The notes beneath the pieces were generated by a model, which saw nothing but the letters and a program-made list of their open reading frames with translations, was not told the origin of the DNA and did no database searches. A program made the position numbers and the translations under genes. A stretch of 64,000 nt of DNA from DATDFB01 sp035276475 (GTDB lineage Bacteria > Acidobacteriota > Thermoanaerobaculia > Gp7-AA8), in contig DATELQ010000052.1 in assembly GCA_035276475.1 (NCBI GenBank), positions 62,001-126,000 on the forward strand. Reading direction: 5' to 3'. Shown piece by piece: positions 24,595 through 32,985 of the stretch (its first letter is position 1; each line of letters opens with the position of its first letter).

Positions 24595-26088
24595 ATGACG
24601 AGCACGATCTCCACCGCAAACGGCACACTGACGAACCCGAACATCCTCATCCTCATCTCCGACCAGACCCGTGCGCCGCAGCACTGGCCCGCGGACTGGG
24701 TGTCGAAGAACCTGCCGACGCTGCAGAGGCTGATGAACAACGGCCTGACGTTCACCAACGCCTTCGCCCCGGCCTCGGAGTGCTGCCCCGCGCGGGCATC
24801 CTTCATCACCAGCACGTATCCGGAGGAGAACGGCGTCACCGTCACCACGAGCGAGCTCCCCCCGAACAAGTACATCAACCTGGCGAACGTGCTCGCCTCG
24901 GCGAATTACCCGACGGCGTGGAAGGGGAAGTGGCACCTCTGGGCGCCCGACGGCCCCTGGAGCGCGGCGGCCATCCAGGCGCTCAACGAGAACTACCAGA
25001 TGCAGGAGTGGAATCCTCCCGACGCCGGCACACAGCTCGGTCCCGATTCCAACCCGACGCTCGGCGGCGGCACGGCCAACAACGACGGCCGTTTCGTGAA
25101 CGGCATCACGGCGCAAGGGCAGACGCCCGGCTGGGGCGAGAGCGCCGTCGATTTCCTCAACAACCAACCGCTGGGAAGCCCCTGGTGCCTGGTCGTGTCG
25201 CTGGTCAACCCGCACGACGTGTTTCTCTACCCGAACTACTTGAGCGGCACCGGCTACCCCGCTTCCGCGCTCAACAACCTCGGCATCCAGCTGCCCGAGA
25301 ACATGAACGACGACCTCTCCACCAAGCCCTCCGCGCAGGCGGCGTTCGCCAGCTCCTTCGAGACCAACAATCCGCTGCCGACGCAGCAGGACCAGCTCAA
25401 TTACGTGAACTTCTACGCCTACCTGCACACCGTCGTCGACGCCTTGTTCGGCGACGTGCTCGCCGCCCTCGACAAGAACGGCCTCACCGAGAACACGCTC
25501 ATCATCCGCATGGCCGATCACGGCGAAATGGGGCTGTCGCACGGCATGCGCCAGAAGGTCTACAACGCCTACGAGGAGACGATCCGCATGCCGTTCATCG
25601 TCTCGAATCCGACGCTGTGGCCCGCGGCGGCAACGACCGACGCACTGGCGTCGACCATCGACCTCGTGCCGACGCTCGCTGCGATCGTCGGCTCGTCGAA
25701 CACGACCACGCTGCGCGGCGTCAACCTTCTGCCGGTCATCGAGGGCTCCCAACCGTACGTGCAGGAATCGGTCATCTACACGTTCGACGACATGTTTCCG
25801 CCCTACCCGCCCGTCGGCCACATCCGCACCATCCGCACGGCGCAATGGAAGTACTCCGTCTACTTCAACGAGCCGCCGCAGAGCAGCGGGACGAATTTCG
25901 AGTACGAGATGTACGACCTCGCCGCCGATCCGCTGGAGATGAACAACCTCCTCTACGGCACGCCCGATGCGCCGGCGCTCGCGCAGTGGCAGATTCTCCA
26001 TCCGCAGTTGACGATGCAGCTCAACGAGCTGCAGGCGATGCCGCAGAACGGCGTCCAGTGGCCGAGCGCGCCGTGGGAGTCTCAGTGA
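24595..26088 (+). CDS. Type I sulfatase-family hydrolase
   Basis: The 497-residue enzyme of the alkaline-phosphatase superfamily has the metal-binding start NILILISDQTRAP (D23 with Q24) and the sulfatase signature CCPAR (C63-x-P-A-R67), in which C63 would be converted to formylglycine. KWHLWAP and the late metal loop RMADHGEMGLSHGMRQK are present. It has no signal peptide, unlike most secreted sulfatases. No sulfatase-modifying enzyme is seen in the window. The long middle insertion (about 150-290) is Asn/Pro-rich. The 3' end overlaps the convergent gene by 7 nt. Confidence 0.9.
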   Translation: MTSTISTANGTLTNPNILILISDQTRAPQHWPADWVSKNLPTLQRLMNNGLTFTNAFAPASECCPARASFITSTYPEENGVTVTTSELPPNKYINLANVLASANYPTAWKGKWHLWAPDGPWSAAAIQALNENYQMQEWNPPDAGTQLGPDSNPTLGGGTANNDGRFVNGITAQGQTPGWGESAVDFLNNQPLGSPWCLVVSLVNPHDVFLYPNYLSGTGYPASALNNLGIQLPENMNDDLSTKPSAQAAFASSFETNNPLPTQQDQLNYVNFYAYLHTVVDALFGDVLAALDKNGLTENTLIIRMADHGEMGLSHGMRQKVYNAYEETIRMPFIVSNPTLWPAAATTDALASTIDLVPTLAAIVGSSNTTTLRGVNLLPVIEGSQPYVQESVIYTFDDMFPPYPPVGHIRTIRTAQWKYSVYFNEPPQSSGTNFEYEMYDLAADPLEMNNLLYGTPDAPALAQWQILHPQLTMQLNELQAMPQNGVQWPSAPWESQ

Positions 26089-26699
26089 ATCAGCGACACC
26101 GCGATGGCGATGATCAGCACCACCAGCACGCCCAACGACACCCACATGGCCTGCAGCGTGGGGCGGTGCATGTTCACCGTCTCGCGCCGCTCGCCGAGGA
26201 GGTACTTCAGGTACTCGATGCGCGGCGTGATCGTGCCGACCTTCTCCTCCACGTCGGGGTAGACGACCTGGTTGATCTCGGGCACGAGGATGACGGGGAT
26301 GAACGTCGCGCCCATGTTGCGCGTGACGTAGGGGCCGAGGAGCTCGTTGTGGGGCTGGTCGCCGCCGGCGACGAGGCAGTGGTAGACGGTATTCGACTGC
26401 AGCACCGAGAGCGCCTTGCCGGAGAGGTCTTTGGCCTTGTACGTGTGCACGACGCTCTCCGAGGTCTGGCGGAGGATGCGCTCGTTGAGATCGTCGACGC
26501 GCGTGAAGATGAACACCGTCACGCCGCGGGCGAAGGAGATCTTCTCGTTGCGCCGGTAGATGATCTCCCCGAACTCGCGCCAGTCCTCCTCGGGTTGATC
26601 GGTGGTGAATCCCTCGTCGCGCAGGCGCGCCATCAGGCGCTCCACCGGGTCAGTGCCATCGGGGGATTCGAGCGGCTTTTCAGCTGTCAGTTTTTGCAT
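26082..26699 (-). CDS. Tail-anchored membrane protein of unknown function
   Basis: The 205-residue protein has one transmembrane helix at its extreme C-terminus (MWVSLGVLVVLIIAIAV) and a cytoplasmic domain with GEIIYRRNEKISFARGVTVFIFTRVDDLNERILRQT and NTVYHCLVAGGDQPHNELLGPYVTRNMGATFIPVILVP, split by linkers. I recognise no named family. ATG 26699 overlaps the end of the receiver gene by 20 nt, and the two are on the same strand, so they are likely translated together. A helix before the membrane segment (IEYLKYLLGERRETVNMHR) may pack on the membrane. Confidence 0.7.
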   Translation of the reverse strand: MQKLTAEKPLESPDGTDPVERLMARLRDEGFTTDQPEEDWREFGEIIYRRNEKISFARGVTVFIFTRVDDLNERILRQTSESVVHTYKAKDLSGKALSVLQSNTVYHCLVAGGDQPHNELLGPYVTRNMGATFIPVILVPEINQVVYPDVEEKVGTITPRIEYLKYLLGERRETVNMHRPTLQAMWVSLGVLVVLIIAIAVSLIH

Positions 26700-27039
26700 A
26701 CTTTTCGACCAGGCGGAGGAGGTCATCGAATTCAAAAGGTTTGCCGAGGTAGTCGTCGGCGCCGCAGTGGCGCGCTTTCTGGGCGATGTCGCGGTCGCCG
26801 GAGAGGATGACGTACGGGATCCCGCGCGTCTCCTCGAACTGCTTGAGACTCGCGCAGAGCGTCTCGCCGTCCATCCCCTTGATGGTGAGGTCGGCGAAGA
26901 TCAGCGACGGATGCGCCGTGCGCGCGCGCTCGAGCGCCGCGGTGCCGTCGGCGACGACGTCGACTTTCTCGCCGCGCCGCTGCAGGACCAGGGCGATGAG
27001 ACGCGCCACCTGCGGATCGTCCTCGACGACGAGAATCAC
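26680..27039 (-). CDS. Single-domain response regulator (receiver only)
   Basis: The 119-residue CheY-type receiver starts at GTG 27039. It has the acidic pocket VILVVEDD, the phospho-acceptor Asp in LIFADLTIKGMDG, the switch Ser in YVILSGDRD and the Lys in YLGKPFEFDDL. There is no output domain. The longer frame up to 27195 was rejected because its N-terminal 50 residues are antisense to the VanZ gene and look non-coding. It lies between the VanZ-like gene and the tail-anchored unknown. The cognate kinase is not in the window. Confidence 0.9.
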   Translation of the reverse strand: MILVVEDDPQVARLIALVLQRRGEKVDVVADGTAALERARTAHPSLIFADLTIKGMDGETLCASLKQFEETRGIPYVILSGDRDIAQKARHCGADDYLGKPFEFDDLLRLVEKYAKTDS

Positions 27040-27049
27040 GCGCCCGCTC

Positions 27050-27517
27050 CTATTCGAAGCGGATGCGCAATTGCTTGCGCAAATGCGCGCCCATCGCTCC
27101 GACGGCGCAGCCGACGGTGTTCCATGCGGCGTCGTTCCAGCCGGTGACGCGGGTGGGGAGGAGTGCGCTCTGCCACGCCACGAGGCCACACGCAAAGGCC
27201 ACGCCGACCGCGAGCGTCAGCGCGTACGTCCCGGCCCGGCTGGTGCGGTCGAAGGCGAAAAACGCCAAGGCTCCCCACGGGATGAAGAAGAGGACGTTGG
27301 CGATGACGGGCGCGATCGCGGACATGAACGCCGTCGGCGTGAGGGCGTCGTAGCGCCGGACGAGGGAGAGGACTTCGACGACGGAGGTCCGCTCGTGCAG
27401 GTAGGCACGGCCGGAGAGCTCCAGGATGAGCAGCGCCATCGCCGCGGAGACGGCGGCGAGGAGCGCGATCGTGACCCATCGCGGCACGATGACGACGCGG
27501 GTGGTGGGTTTGCCCAT
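27050..27517 (-). CDS. VanZ-like membrane protein
   Basis: The 155-residue protein has four hydrophobic segments: residues 12-33, 63-78, 82-100 and 104-130. The pattern APVIANVLFFIPWGALAFF followed by ALTLAVGVAFACGLVAWQSALLP and GWNDAAWNTVGCAVGAMG is the VanZ signature (N-x3-F-x-P-x-G and the late D-x-x-x-N-x-x-G). VanZ proteins confer low-level glycopeptide tolerance in some hosts, but most homologues have no tested role. It is upstream of the receiver gene on the same strand with a 10-nt gap. Confidence 0.88.
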   Translation of the reverse strand: MGKPTTRVVIVPRWVTIALLAAVSAAMALLILELSGRAYLHERTSVVEVLSLVRRYDALTPTAFMSAIAPVIANVLFFIPWGALAFFAFDRTSRAGTYALTLAVGVAFACGLVAWQSALLPTRVTGWNDAAWNTVGCAVGAMGAHLRKQLRIRFE

Positions 27518-27561
27518 CGGAGCGCATTATGCGCGGCTCAGTGCCAGATCGACGCCAGACC

Positions 27562-27645
27562 GGGTCACAGGTGACGGGTCACGGGTGACAGGTGGTTTCG
27601 CCCACGGTTCTCACCTGTCACCCGTCACCTGTGACCCGTCACCTG
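27562..27645. repeat. Imperfect inverted repeat of GTGAC-rich units
   Basis: The left arm (27562-27594) and right arm (27612-27645) are inverted copies built from repeated GTGACGGG and GTCACAGG words, with a 17-nt loop. A small indel separates them from perfect complementarity. The element lies between divergent genes, upstream of the small membrane-protein ORF. It is probably a REP-like element or strong hairpin; no T-tract follows. Confidence 0.7.
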
Positions 27646-27673
27646 GCACAGAGTGCGCACTGCTGACCTCCCC

Positions 27674-27829
27674 ATGGGTAACTTACTTTGGTTGATCATC
27701 GTCATCCTGGTGATTCTCTGGCTGGGCGGCTTCGCCATGCACATCGGGGGCGGGTTGATTCACCTGCTGCTCGTGATCGCGGTGATCGTCCTGATCTTCC
27801 AGCTGATCACCGGCCGCCGCGCCGTTTGA
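27674..27829 (+). CDS. Small two-helix membrane protein, lmo0937 family (DUF5670)
   Basis: The 51-residue ORF from ATG 27674 encodes MGNLLWLIIVILVILWLGG, a glycine turn, and a second helix LIHLLLVIAVIVLIFQLI, ending GRRAV. This is the standard lmo0937-family pattern (two hydrophobic helices joined by a Gly-rich loop, with a short basic tail). Its function is unknown; homologues are often stress-linked. Its 3' end overlaps the convergent BtpA gene by 23 nt. Confidence 0.85.
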   Translation: MGNLLWLIIVILVILWLGGFAMHIGGGLIHLLLVIAVIVLIFQLITGRRAV

Positions 27830-28619
27830 ACGCGGCCACGAGCCGCGCCACTCGCTCGCGATCGACCGGTGCGTCGACAGCGCCCTCGCGCTTGATCGAC
27901 GTGCCGGCGATCGCGGCGTCGGCGTCGGCGAACTGACGCGCGTTCTCCGCCGTCAGCCCGCTGCCGACGACGAGCGGCGCGTCGGGCAACGCTTTGCGCA
28001 CGCGCCGCAAACGCTCCGGATCGGCCGGTGCGCCGGTCTCGATGCCGCTCACGACGACGGCGTCGGCGAGCGCGCGCAGGCGGAGGTCGCGCGCCGACTG
28101 GATCTCATCGATCGGCGCCAGCGGCACGGCGTGCTTCACCATGTGATCGGCGAAGACGAAGACGTTCGGGCAGAGCGCGGCGCGGCAGCGCATCGTCTCC
28201 GCCGCCTCCCCTTCGATCGATCCCTGATCGGCGACGAACACGCCGGCGTGAACATTGACGCGGATGAACGCCGCGCCGGTCGCCGCCGCAACGGCCAGCG
28301 CCGCGCGGGCGTCGTTGCGCAGCACGTTCACGCCGAAGGGCAGCGACACCGAGCGCGCCAGCTCGCAGACGACGCGCGCCATCGCCGCGATCGTCTCCGC
28401 CGGCACGCGGTTCTTGAAGAACGGTTTGTCGCCGAAGTTCTCGACCACGAATCCGTCCGCCCCTCCCTCGGCCAGCGCCCGGGCGTCAGACAGCGCCGCG
28501 TCGATCACCTCGTCGAGCGATCCGCCGAAGAGCGGCGCGCCCGGCAACGCGCGCAGATGCACCATCCCGAAGAGCGCGCGCGTGGCGAAGCGGGCGGCGA
28601 ACGCAGTGCGCGTGAGCAC
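27807..28619 (-). CDS. BtpA/SgcQ-family TIM-barrel protein
   Basis: The 270-residue protein contains the family motifs FGMVHLRALPGAP, GGADGFVVENFGDKPF, LPFGVNVLRNDARAALAVAAATGAAFIRVN (split by the barrel turns), FADHMVKHAVPL and the phosphate-binding VVGSGLTAENARQFADADAAIAGTSIK. BtpA stabilises photosystem I in cyanobacteria, and in other bacteria the family resembles phosphosugar or nucleotide-binding barrels. There is no photosynthesis gene here, so the general barrel-enzyme name is safer. It ends inside the 3' end of the lmo0937-type ORF. Confidence 0.9.
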   Translation of the reverse strand: MLTRTAFAARFATRALFGMVHLRALPGAPLFGGSLDEVIDAALSDARALAEGGADGFVVENFGDKPFFKNRVPAETIAAMARVVCELARSVSLPFGVNVLRNDARAALAVAAATGAAFIRVNVHAGVFVADQGSIEGEAAETMRCRAALCPNVFVFADHMVKHAVPLAPIDEIQSARDLRLRALADAVVVSGIETGAPADPERLRRVRKALPDAPLVVGSGLTAENARQFADADAAIAGTSIKREGAVDAPVDRERVARLVAAFKRRGGR

Positions 28620-28629
28620 GCGCGACAGC

Positions 28630-29145
28630 TTACGCGAGAAGCGCTGAGATCGCGGACACCAGCACGGCCAGCGCCGCGTCGTCGGTGAGCTCGCCCGTGA
28701 TCTTCCGCGGCACGAACGGCTCGATGCAGCACGCCGTCTCGACGACGTTCCAGTTCATCGTCCGCAGTGTCTCGAGGAGCGACGCCTGCGCGTAGGCGCC
28801 GCCGACGGGCGACGCGTTCAGCAGGGCCACCGGCTTGTCCACCAGCTCGCCGGTGGAGACGAGCCAGTCGAGCATGTTCTTGAGCGCCCCGGGAACGCCG
28901 TGCGCGTACTCGGGCGACGAGATCAGCACCGCGTCGGCGTCGATCAGGAGGCGCCGCAGCGCGGCAACGGCCGGCGGCGGCGCCGTTCCTTCTTCGTCGA
29001 GGTCGGGATTGAAGTGCGGGAGCTCGCCGAGACTCTCGTACAACGTGACGCGCACGCCGGGCGGCGCCACGCGCGCGGCGGCACGCAGCAGCGCCGCGTT
29101 CGACGAGCGCGCGCGCAGGCTGCCGCTGATTCCGATCACATTCAC
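28630..29145 (-). CDS. NAD(P)H-dependent FMN reductase
   Basis: The 171-residue flavodoxin-fold reductase has GISGSLRARSSNAALLRAA (phosphate-binding loop for FMN), the middle SSPEYAHGVPGALKNMLDWL, typical of the NADPH-dependent FMN/quinone/azo reductase group, and NASPVGGAYAQASL. The start is GTG 29145 (MNVIGISGS); the longer frame to 29169 begins inside the divergent cysS start. It may reduce FMN, chromate or quinones. It sits 10 nt upstream of the BtpA gene, so the two form a leftward pair. Confidence 0.92.
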   Translation of the reverse strand: MNVIGISGSLRARSSNAALLRAAARVAPPGVRVTLYESLGELPHFNPDLDEEGTAPPPAVAALRRLLIDADAVLISSPEYAHGVPGALKNMLDWLVSTGELVDKPVALLNASPVGGAYAQASLLETLRTMNWNVVETACCIEPFVPRKITGELTDDAALAVLVSAISALLA

Positions 29146-29167
29146 GGGCTGCCATAATGCCCGGCGC

Positions 29168-30577
29168 ATGTCGGATTTGCATCTCTACAACACCTTGACG
29201 CGCGAGAAGGAGCTTTTCACGCCGCTCGTGCCGGGCGAAGTGCGCATGTACTCGTGCGGCCCCACCGTCTACAACCACCCGCACATCGGCAACCTCCGCA
29301 CGTTCCTCTGGAGCGATCTCCTCCGCCGCTACCTCGAGTTCCGCGGCTTCCGCGTCACGCAGGTCATGAACATCACCGACGTCGAGGACAAGATCATCAG
29401 GAACGCCAACGCCGCGGGGCAGGACATCACCACGTACACCGCGCCGTTCATCAGCGCCTTCTTCGACTCGCTGCGCGAGATGCGCGTCAAGCCCGCCGAC
29501 GCCTACCCGCGCGCCACAGAGTACATCGCCCAGATGGTCGACCTCGTCAAAGTGCTTCAGCGACGCGGGCACACCTACATCGCCGACGGCTCGACCTACT
29601 TTCGCGTCGGCACGCTCCCCGGCTACGGCCAGCTCTCGCGCATCGAGGTCGACACCACGAGCGAGTACTCGCGCATCGAGTCCGACGAATACGAGAAGGA
29701 GTCGGCGCGCGACTTCGTGCTCTGGAAGGCGAAGAAAGAGAACGAGCCGTCGTGGCAGACGGAGCTCGGCGAAGGCCGCCCCGGCTGGCACCTCGAGTGC
29801 TCGGCGATGTCAATGAAGCTCCTCGGCGAGACGTTCGACATCCACACCGGCGCGGTCGACCTCATCTTCCCTCATCACGAGAATGAGATTGCCCAGAGCG
29901 AGGGCGCCACCGGCAAGCCCTTCGTCCGCTACTGGATCCACGGCGAGCACCTCAACATCGACCAACAGAAGATGTCGAAGTCGCTCGGCAACATCTACAC
30001 GCTCGCCGAGATCAAGGAGATGAGCTACGACGCGCTGGCGCTGCGCTACGCGCTGCTGTCAGTGCCGCACCGGACGAAGCTCAATTTCACGCTGCAGTCG
30101 CTCGACGACGCCAAGGCGGCGCTGCAGCGCATCGAGTCGTTCCTCCTCCGCCTCGACGACCTCTCCGCCTCGGGGCCGCACGACGCGAAGGCCTCCGACG
30201 GCCACGCGGACGAGTTGATCGGCCGCTTCCTGACCGCGTTCGAAGAGGCGATGGACGATGACCTCAACACCGCCGGCGCCCTGGGCGCGCTCTTCACCTA
30301 CATCCGCGACGCAAACATCGCCATCGACGCCGGTCGTATCACTCCGGCCGACGCCGAGGGGCTGAAGACGGCGCTGATGAAGATCGATCCCGTGCTCGAC
30401 ATCTTCCCGAAGCGCGACGAGACGCTCGACGCCGACGTGGAGAAAATGATCGAGGCGCGCAACGCCGCGCGCAAAGCGCGCAACTTCGCCGAGTCCGACC
30501 GCATCCGCGACGAGCTCGCGTCGAAGGGGATCATTCTCGAGGATGGCCCGAAGGGAACGCGCTGGCGGCGCGCGTAA
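29168..30577 (+). CDS. cysS: Cysteinyl-tRNA synthetase
   Basis: The 469-residue class I synthetase charges tRNA-Cys. The zinc-binding Cys30 precedes the HIGH motif (HPHIGN, 37-42), and the KMSKS loop is KMSKSLGN (about 268-272). The intervening HLECSAMSMKLLGETFDIHTGAVDLIFPHHENEIAQSE, split across the zinc site, is classic CysS. The C-terminal part has the anticodon-binding helical domain, ending KARNFAESDRIRDEL and RWRRA. ATG 29168 was chosen because the frame upstream to 28835 is antisense to the FMN reductase. Length is typical. Confidence 0.97.
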   Translation: MSDLHLYNTLTREKELFTPLVPGEVRMYSCGPTVYNHPHIGNLRTFLWSDLLRRYLEFRGFRVTQVMNITDVEDKIIRNANAAGQDITTYTAPFISAFFDSLREMRVKPADAYPRATEYIAQMVDLVKVLQRRGHTYIADGSTYFRVGTLPGYGQLSRIEVDTTSEYSRIESDEYEKESARDFVLWKAKKENEPSWQTELGEGRPGWHLECSAMSMKLLGETFDIHTGAVDLIFPHHENEIAQSEGATGKPFVRYWIHGEHLNIDQQKMSKSLGNIYTLAEIKEMSYDALALRYALLSVPHRTKLNFTLQSLDDAKAALQRIESFLLRLDDLSASGPHDAKASDGHADELIGRFLTAFEEAMDDDLNTAGALGALFTYIRDANIAIDAGRITPADAEGLKTALMKIDPVLDIFPKRDETLDADVEKMIEARNAARKARNFAESDRIRDELASKGIILEDGPKGTRWRRA

Positions 30578-30580
30578 CGC

Positions 30581-31588
30581 TTACTTCGCCTGCACCGCCG
30601 GGCGGCGCTGCTGCGGCGCGATCCACTGTTGATAGCGCTGCAGGTCCGCGGGCGGGGCGGTTCCGTTCAACTTCAGCGGCGCGGCGGCGATCGCCGCGAA
30701 CGTGTCGATCAACTTCTCTTTCTGCATCGCTGCGAAGAACGGGCGCTGAACCGTGGCGGTGTAGTCGTCGTGCTTATCGGTTTGATCGAGGAAAAGGGTG
30801 ATGACGAACGCGATCTGATCGCGCGCCTTCTCGAACTCGCTGAGCTTCTCCTTCTCCGCGAGCGAGCGGCCGGCCGACACGAGGGCGAGCGCCATCGCCA
30901 TCGGCCCGTAGTCGCCCTCCTCTTTCGGCGAGTTGGGATCGAACGCGATCTTCGTCTCCTTCCCCTTCGTCTCCACGCCGAGGTTGAGAAGCCGCTGCAG
31001 GCGCGCGGCGGCGTTGCTCGCGCGCGGCGACTGCTCCAGAGCGAGGAAGTGGAGATACGACATCACCGCCGGCACTCGGAAATTCTGCTGCTCGAAAATC
31101 GTCGCCAGGACCAGGTGCCCCGAGGAATGCCATGGGTTGGCGCGCGTGTCTGTCTTCAGGAGCTCGCGGGCCTCGTCGAGCTTTCCTTGCCGCGCCAGCG
31201 TGATGGCGAGGTTGAAATTCAGCCCCCAGTCCGTCGGCGCCAGGGCCAGGCCGCGGCGGTACGCGGCGATGGCCTTGTCGTGTTGACCCAACTCGTCCAG
31301 GCAGTTCCCCAGCACGCTGATCACACGCAGGCGGTTCTCTGTCGCCGTCTCCGCGAGCGGCTCGGCCAGCCGGCGGCAATTCTCCGCGTCGCCCTTTCCC
31401 ATATACGCGAGCGCCAGCTCGTACTTCGCCGTCTCGTTCTCGGGGTGATCGGCCACGATCTTCGTCAGCGCGGCGATTCCCTCGTCGATCTTCCCGGCGT
31501 CGACGAGATGCGTCGCGGCGTCGATCCGCTGCGCGACGTCGTCGGGTTGCTGCGCGGCAAAGAGGAGAGCAAGAAAGAGAGCCTTCAT
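30581..31588 (-). CDS. Secreted TPR protein
   Basis: The 335-residue protein begins with a short hydrophobic signal (MKALFLALLFAAQQ) and carries at least four TPR-like helix pairs (AGKIDEGIAALTKIVADHPENETAKYELALAYMGKG; LGQHDKAIAAYRRGLALAP; QGKLDEARELLKTDTRANPWH, split by loops). The C-terminal half is less regular. ATG 31588 lies 5 nt after a Shine-Dalgarno AGGTGA that overlaps the ruvA stop, and a GTG at 31597 would give a 4-nt GTGA overlap. Its job is unknown; the position next to ruvA looks incidental but could mean co-transcription. Confidence 0.85.
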   Translation of the reverse strand: MKALFLALLFAAQQPDDVAQRIDAATHLVDAGKIDEGIAALTKIVADHPENETAKYELALAYMGKGDAENCRRLAEPLAETATENRLRVISVLGNCLDELGQHDKAIAAYRRGLALAPTDWGLNFNLAITLARQGKLDEARELLKTDTRANPWHSSGHLVLATIFEQQNFRVPAVMSYLHFLALEQSPRASNAAARLQRLLNLGVETKGKETKIAFDPNSPKEEGDYGPMAMALALVSAGRSLAEKEKLSEFEKARDQIAFVITLFLDQTDKHDDYTATVQRPFFAAMQKEKLIDTFAAIAAAPLKLNGTAPPADLQRYQQWIAPQQRRPAVQAK

Positions 31589-31593
31589 CGTCG

Positions 31594-32184
31594 TCACCTC
31601 GTCAACTGCCGCAGCGCGGCTTTCAATACCGCCGAGAACTCCGCATCCGCGCCGAGATCCTTGCGCGCCGCGTCGAGCGCCGCGTCGGCGTCCTTGGGGC
31701 GGTATCCGAGATTGACGAGCGCGGAGTGAACGTCGTCGTCGATCGACGAGCGCGTGGCCGCCACCGGCGCCGCCGCCGTCTCCCCCATCACCAGCTTGTC
31801 GCGGAGCTCCAGGCAGATCCGCTCGGCCGTCTTCTTGCCCACGCCCGGAATCGACGACAGCTTGCGCGCGTCGCCGCGGGCCACGGCGTCGGCAAGGTCG
31901 GGCGGGTCGATGCCGGAGAGGATCTTCTGCGCCAGCGTCGGGCCGATGCCGGCAATGGAGATCAGCTTCTCGAACGCGTACTTTTCATCCGGCGTGGCGA
32001 AGCCGTAGAGCGCGAGGGCGTCGTCGCGCACGTGCGTGTAGATCTCCAGCGCCGCGTCGCCGCGCCCTTCCAGCCGGTAATACGTCTGCAGCGAGATGTG
32101 CACGTTGTAGCCGACGCCGCCGGCGAGCACGATGGCGAGCGTGGCGTCGAGGTGCTTGAGACGCCCTTCGAGGTAGCCGATCAC
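31594..32184 (-). CDS. ruvA: Holliday junction DNA helicase subunit RuvA
   Basis: The 196-residue protein has the OB-fold domain I (MIGYLEGRLKHLDATLAIVLAGGVGYNVHIS, split), two helix-hairpin-helix motifs (IAGIGPTLAQKILS and LSSIPGVGKKTAERI) and a C-terminal domain III ending LKAALRQL, which contacts RuvB. The length and motif set are canonical. RuvA tetramers hold the Holliday junction while RuvB drives branch migration. No ruvB or ruvC is in the window; here ruvA is followed by the TPR gene. Confidence 0.97.
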   Translation of the reverse strand: MIGYLEGRLKHLDATLAIVLAGGVGYNVHISLQTYYRLEGRGDAALEIYTHVRDDALALYGFATPDEKYAFEKLISIAGIGPTLAQKILSGIDPPDLADAVARGDARKLSSIPGVGKKTAERICLELRDKLVMGETAAAPVAATRSSIDDDVHSALVNLGYRPKDADAALDAARKDLGADAEFSAVLKAALRQLTR

Positions 32185-32193
32185 GCGGCGAGT

Positions 32194-32598
32194 TTACGTC
32201 GTCCGTCTCCGCAACACGCTATCGATGCTCCAAATCCCCGCTCCATGCGCCGCGAAGTACAGGAACACGAAGCAGAAGAGCACCGCCAGCTCGCCGTGAT
32301 TCTGAATCGGCCAGATCCCGCCCTTGCCCGCGTGGGCCATGAAGTACGCGACGGCCATCTCGCCACTGGCGAGGAACGCGGCGATGCCGGTGACGAGGCC
32401 CACCGTGATCAGCGCGCCGCACACCAGCTCGATGATGCCGGAGATGCCGCCCGGAAACGACAATGGCGGCATCGGCGGATGGTCCGAGCCGGGAAACCCG
32501 AGAAGCTTGGAAGTGCCGTGGAACATGAAGAGCAGCCCCGACACGATGCGGAGCAACGCAAACGCCTGGGGCGTGAACCGACCGATCACTGCGTACAT
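32194..32598 (-). CDS. DoxX-family membrane protein
   Basis: The 134-residue protein has four hydrophobic segments. It starts FALLRIVSGLLFMFHGTSKLLGFP, the DoxX signature with R-x3-G-x2-F-x3-G, and continues with GIIELVCGALITVGLVTGIAAFLASGEMAVAYF, split by the turn, and LAVLFCFVFLYFAAHGAGIWSIDSVL. DoxX-like proteins occur in quinone or thiol-redox stress complexes. ATG 32598 was preferred to the longer frame, whose N-terminal part is antisense to the lipoprotein at 32704. The ruvA start is 10 nt after its stop. Confidence 0.9.
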   Translation of the reverse strand: MYAVIGRFTPQAFALLRIVSGLLFMFHGTSKLLGFPGSDHPPMPPLSFPGGISGIIELVCGALITVGLVTGIAAFLASGEMAVAYFMAHAGKGGIWPIQNHGELAVLFCFVFLYFAAHGAGIWSIDSVLRRRTT

Positions 32599-32703
32599 CG
32601 ACAACCTCCGGCTGGGTGCGCTTTCAGGACCCGCGCCAACACGGCTGAGCGCGCCGCCCCAGGCGCGCGAGTTGCTCAGTTGTCGTTGCCGGAAGGAGGA
32701 ACG

Positions 32704-32943
32704 ATGCAGAGAAGGATCCGCGCATCGCTCGTCGCGGCCGTCGCCGCCGCCCTCGTCCTCGCCGCTCCCCTCGCCTGTAACAAAAAGCCGGTCGAGAGCT
32801 CGGTAGGGTCGACCGATACCACGCAGTCGGCGCAGACGACCGGCACCACGGCGACGGAGACCGGCGGCGGACCGCCCGTGACAACGACCACCACGTCGTC
32901 GACAACCGCGACCGGCACGGCGAGCGCGACCGGGACGCACTGA
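32704..32943 (+). CDS. Small Thr/Ser-rich lipoprotein
   Basis: The 79-residue protein has a signal peptide ending in LAAPLAC (Cys at about 25) and a mature part made almost entirely of Thr, Ser, Gly, Pro and Ala (TTTTTTSSTTATGTASATGTH, split in two runs). A Shine-Dalgarno GGAAGGAGG lies about 4 nt before the ATG. No fold is recognisable. It is followed 42 nt later by a second low-complexity lipoprotein, so the two may be a duplicated surface-lipoprotein pair. Confidence 0.78.
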   Translation: MQRRIRASLVAAVAAALVLAAPLACNKKPVESSVGSTDTTQSAQTTGTTATETGGGPPVTTTTTSSTTATGTASATGTH

Positions 32944-32985
32944 GAATCGCATCCCATCCCATCGAACGCACAAGGAGGAACCCTG

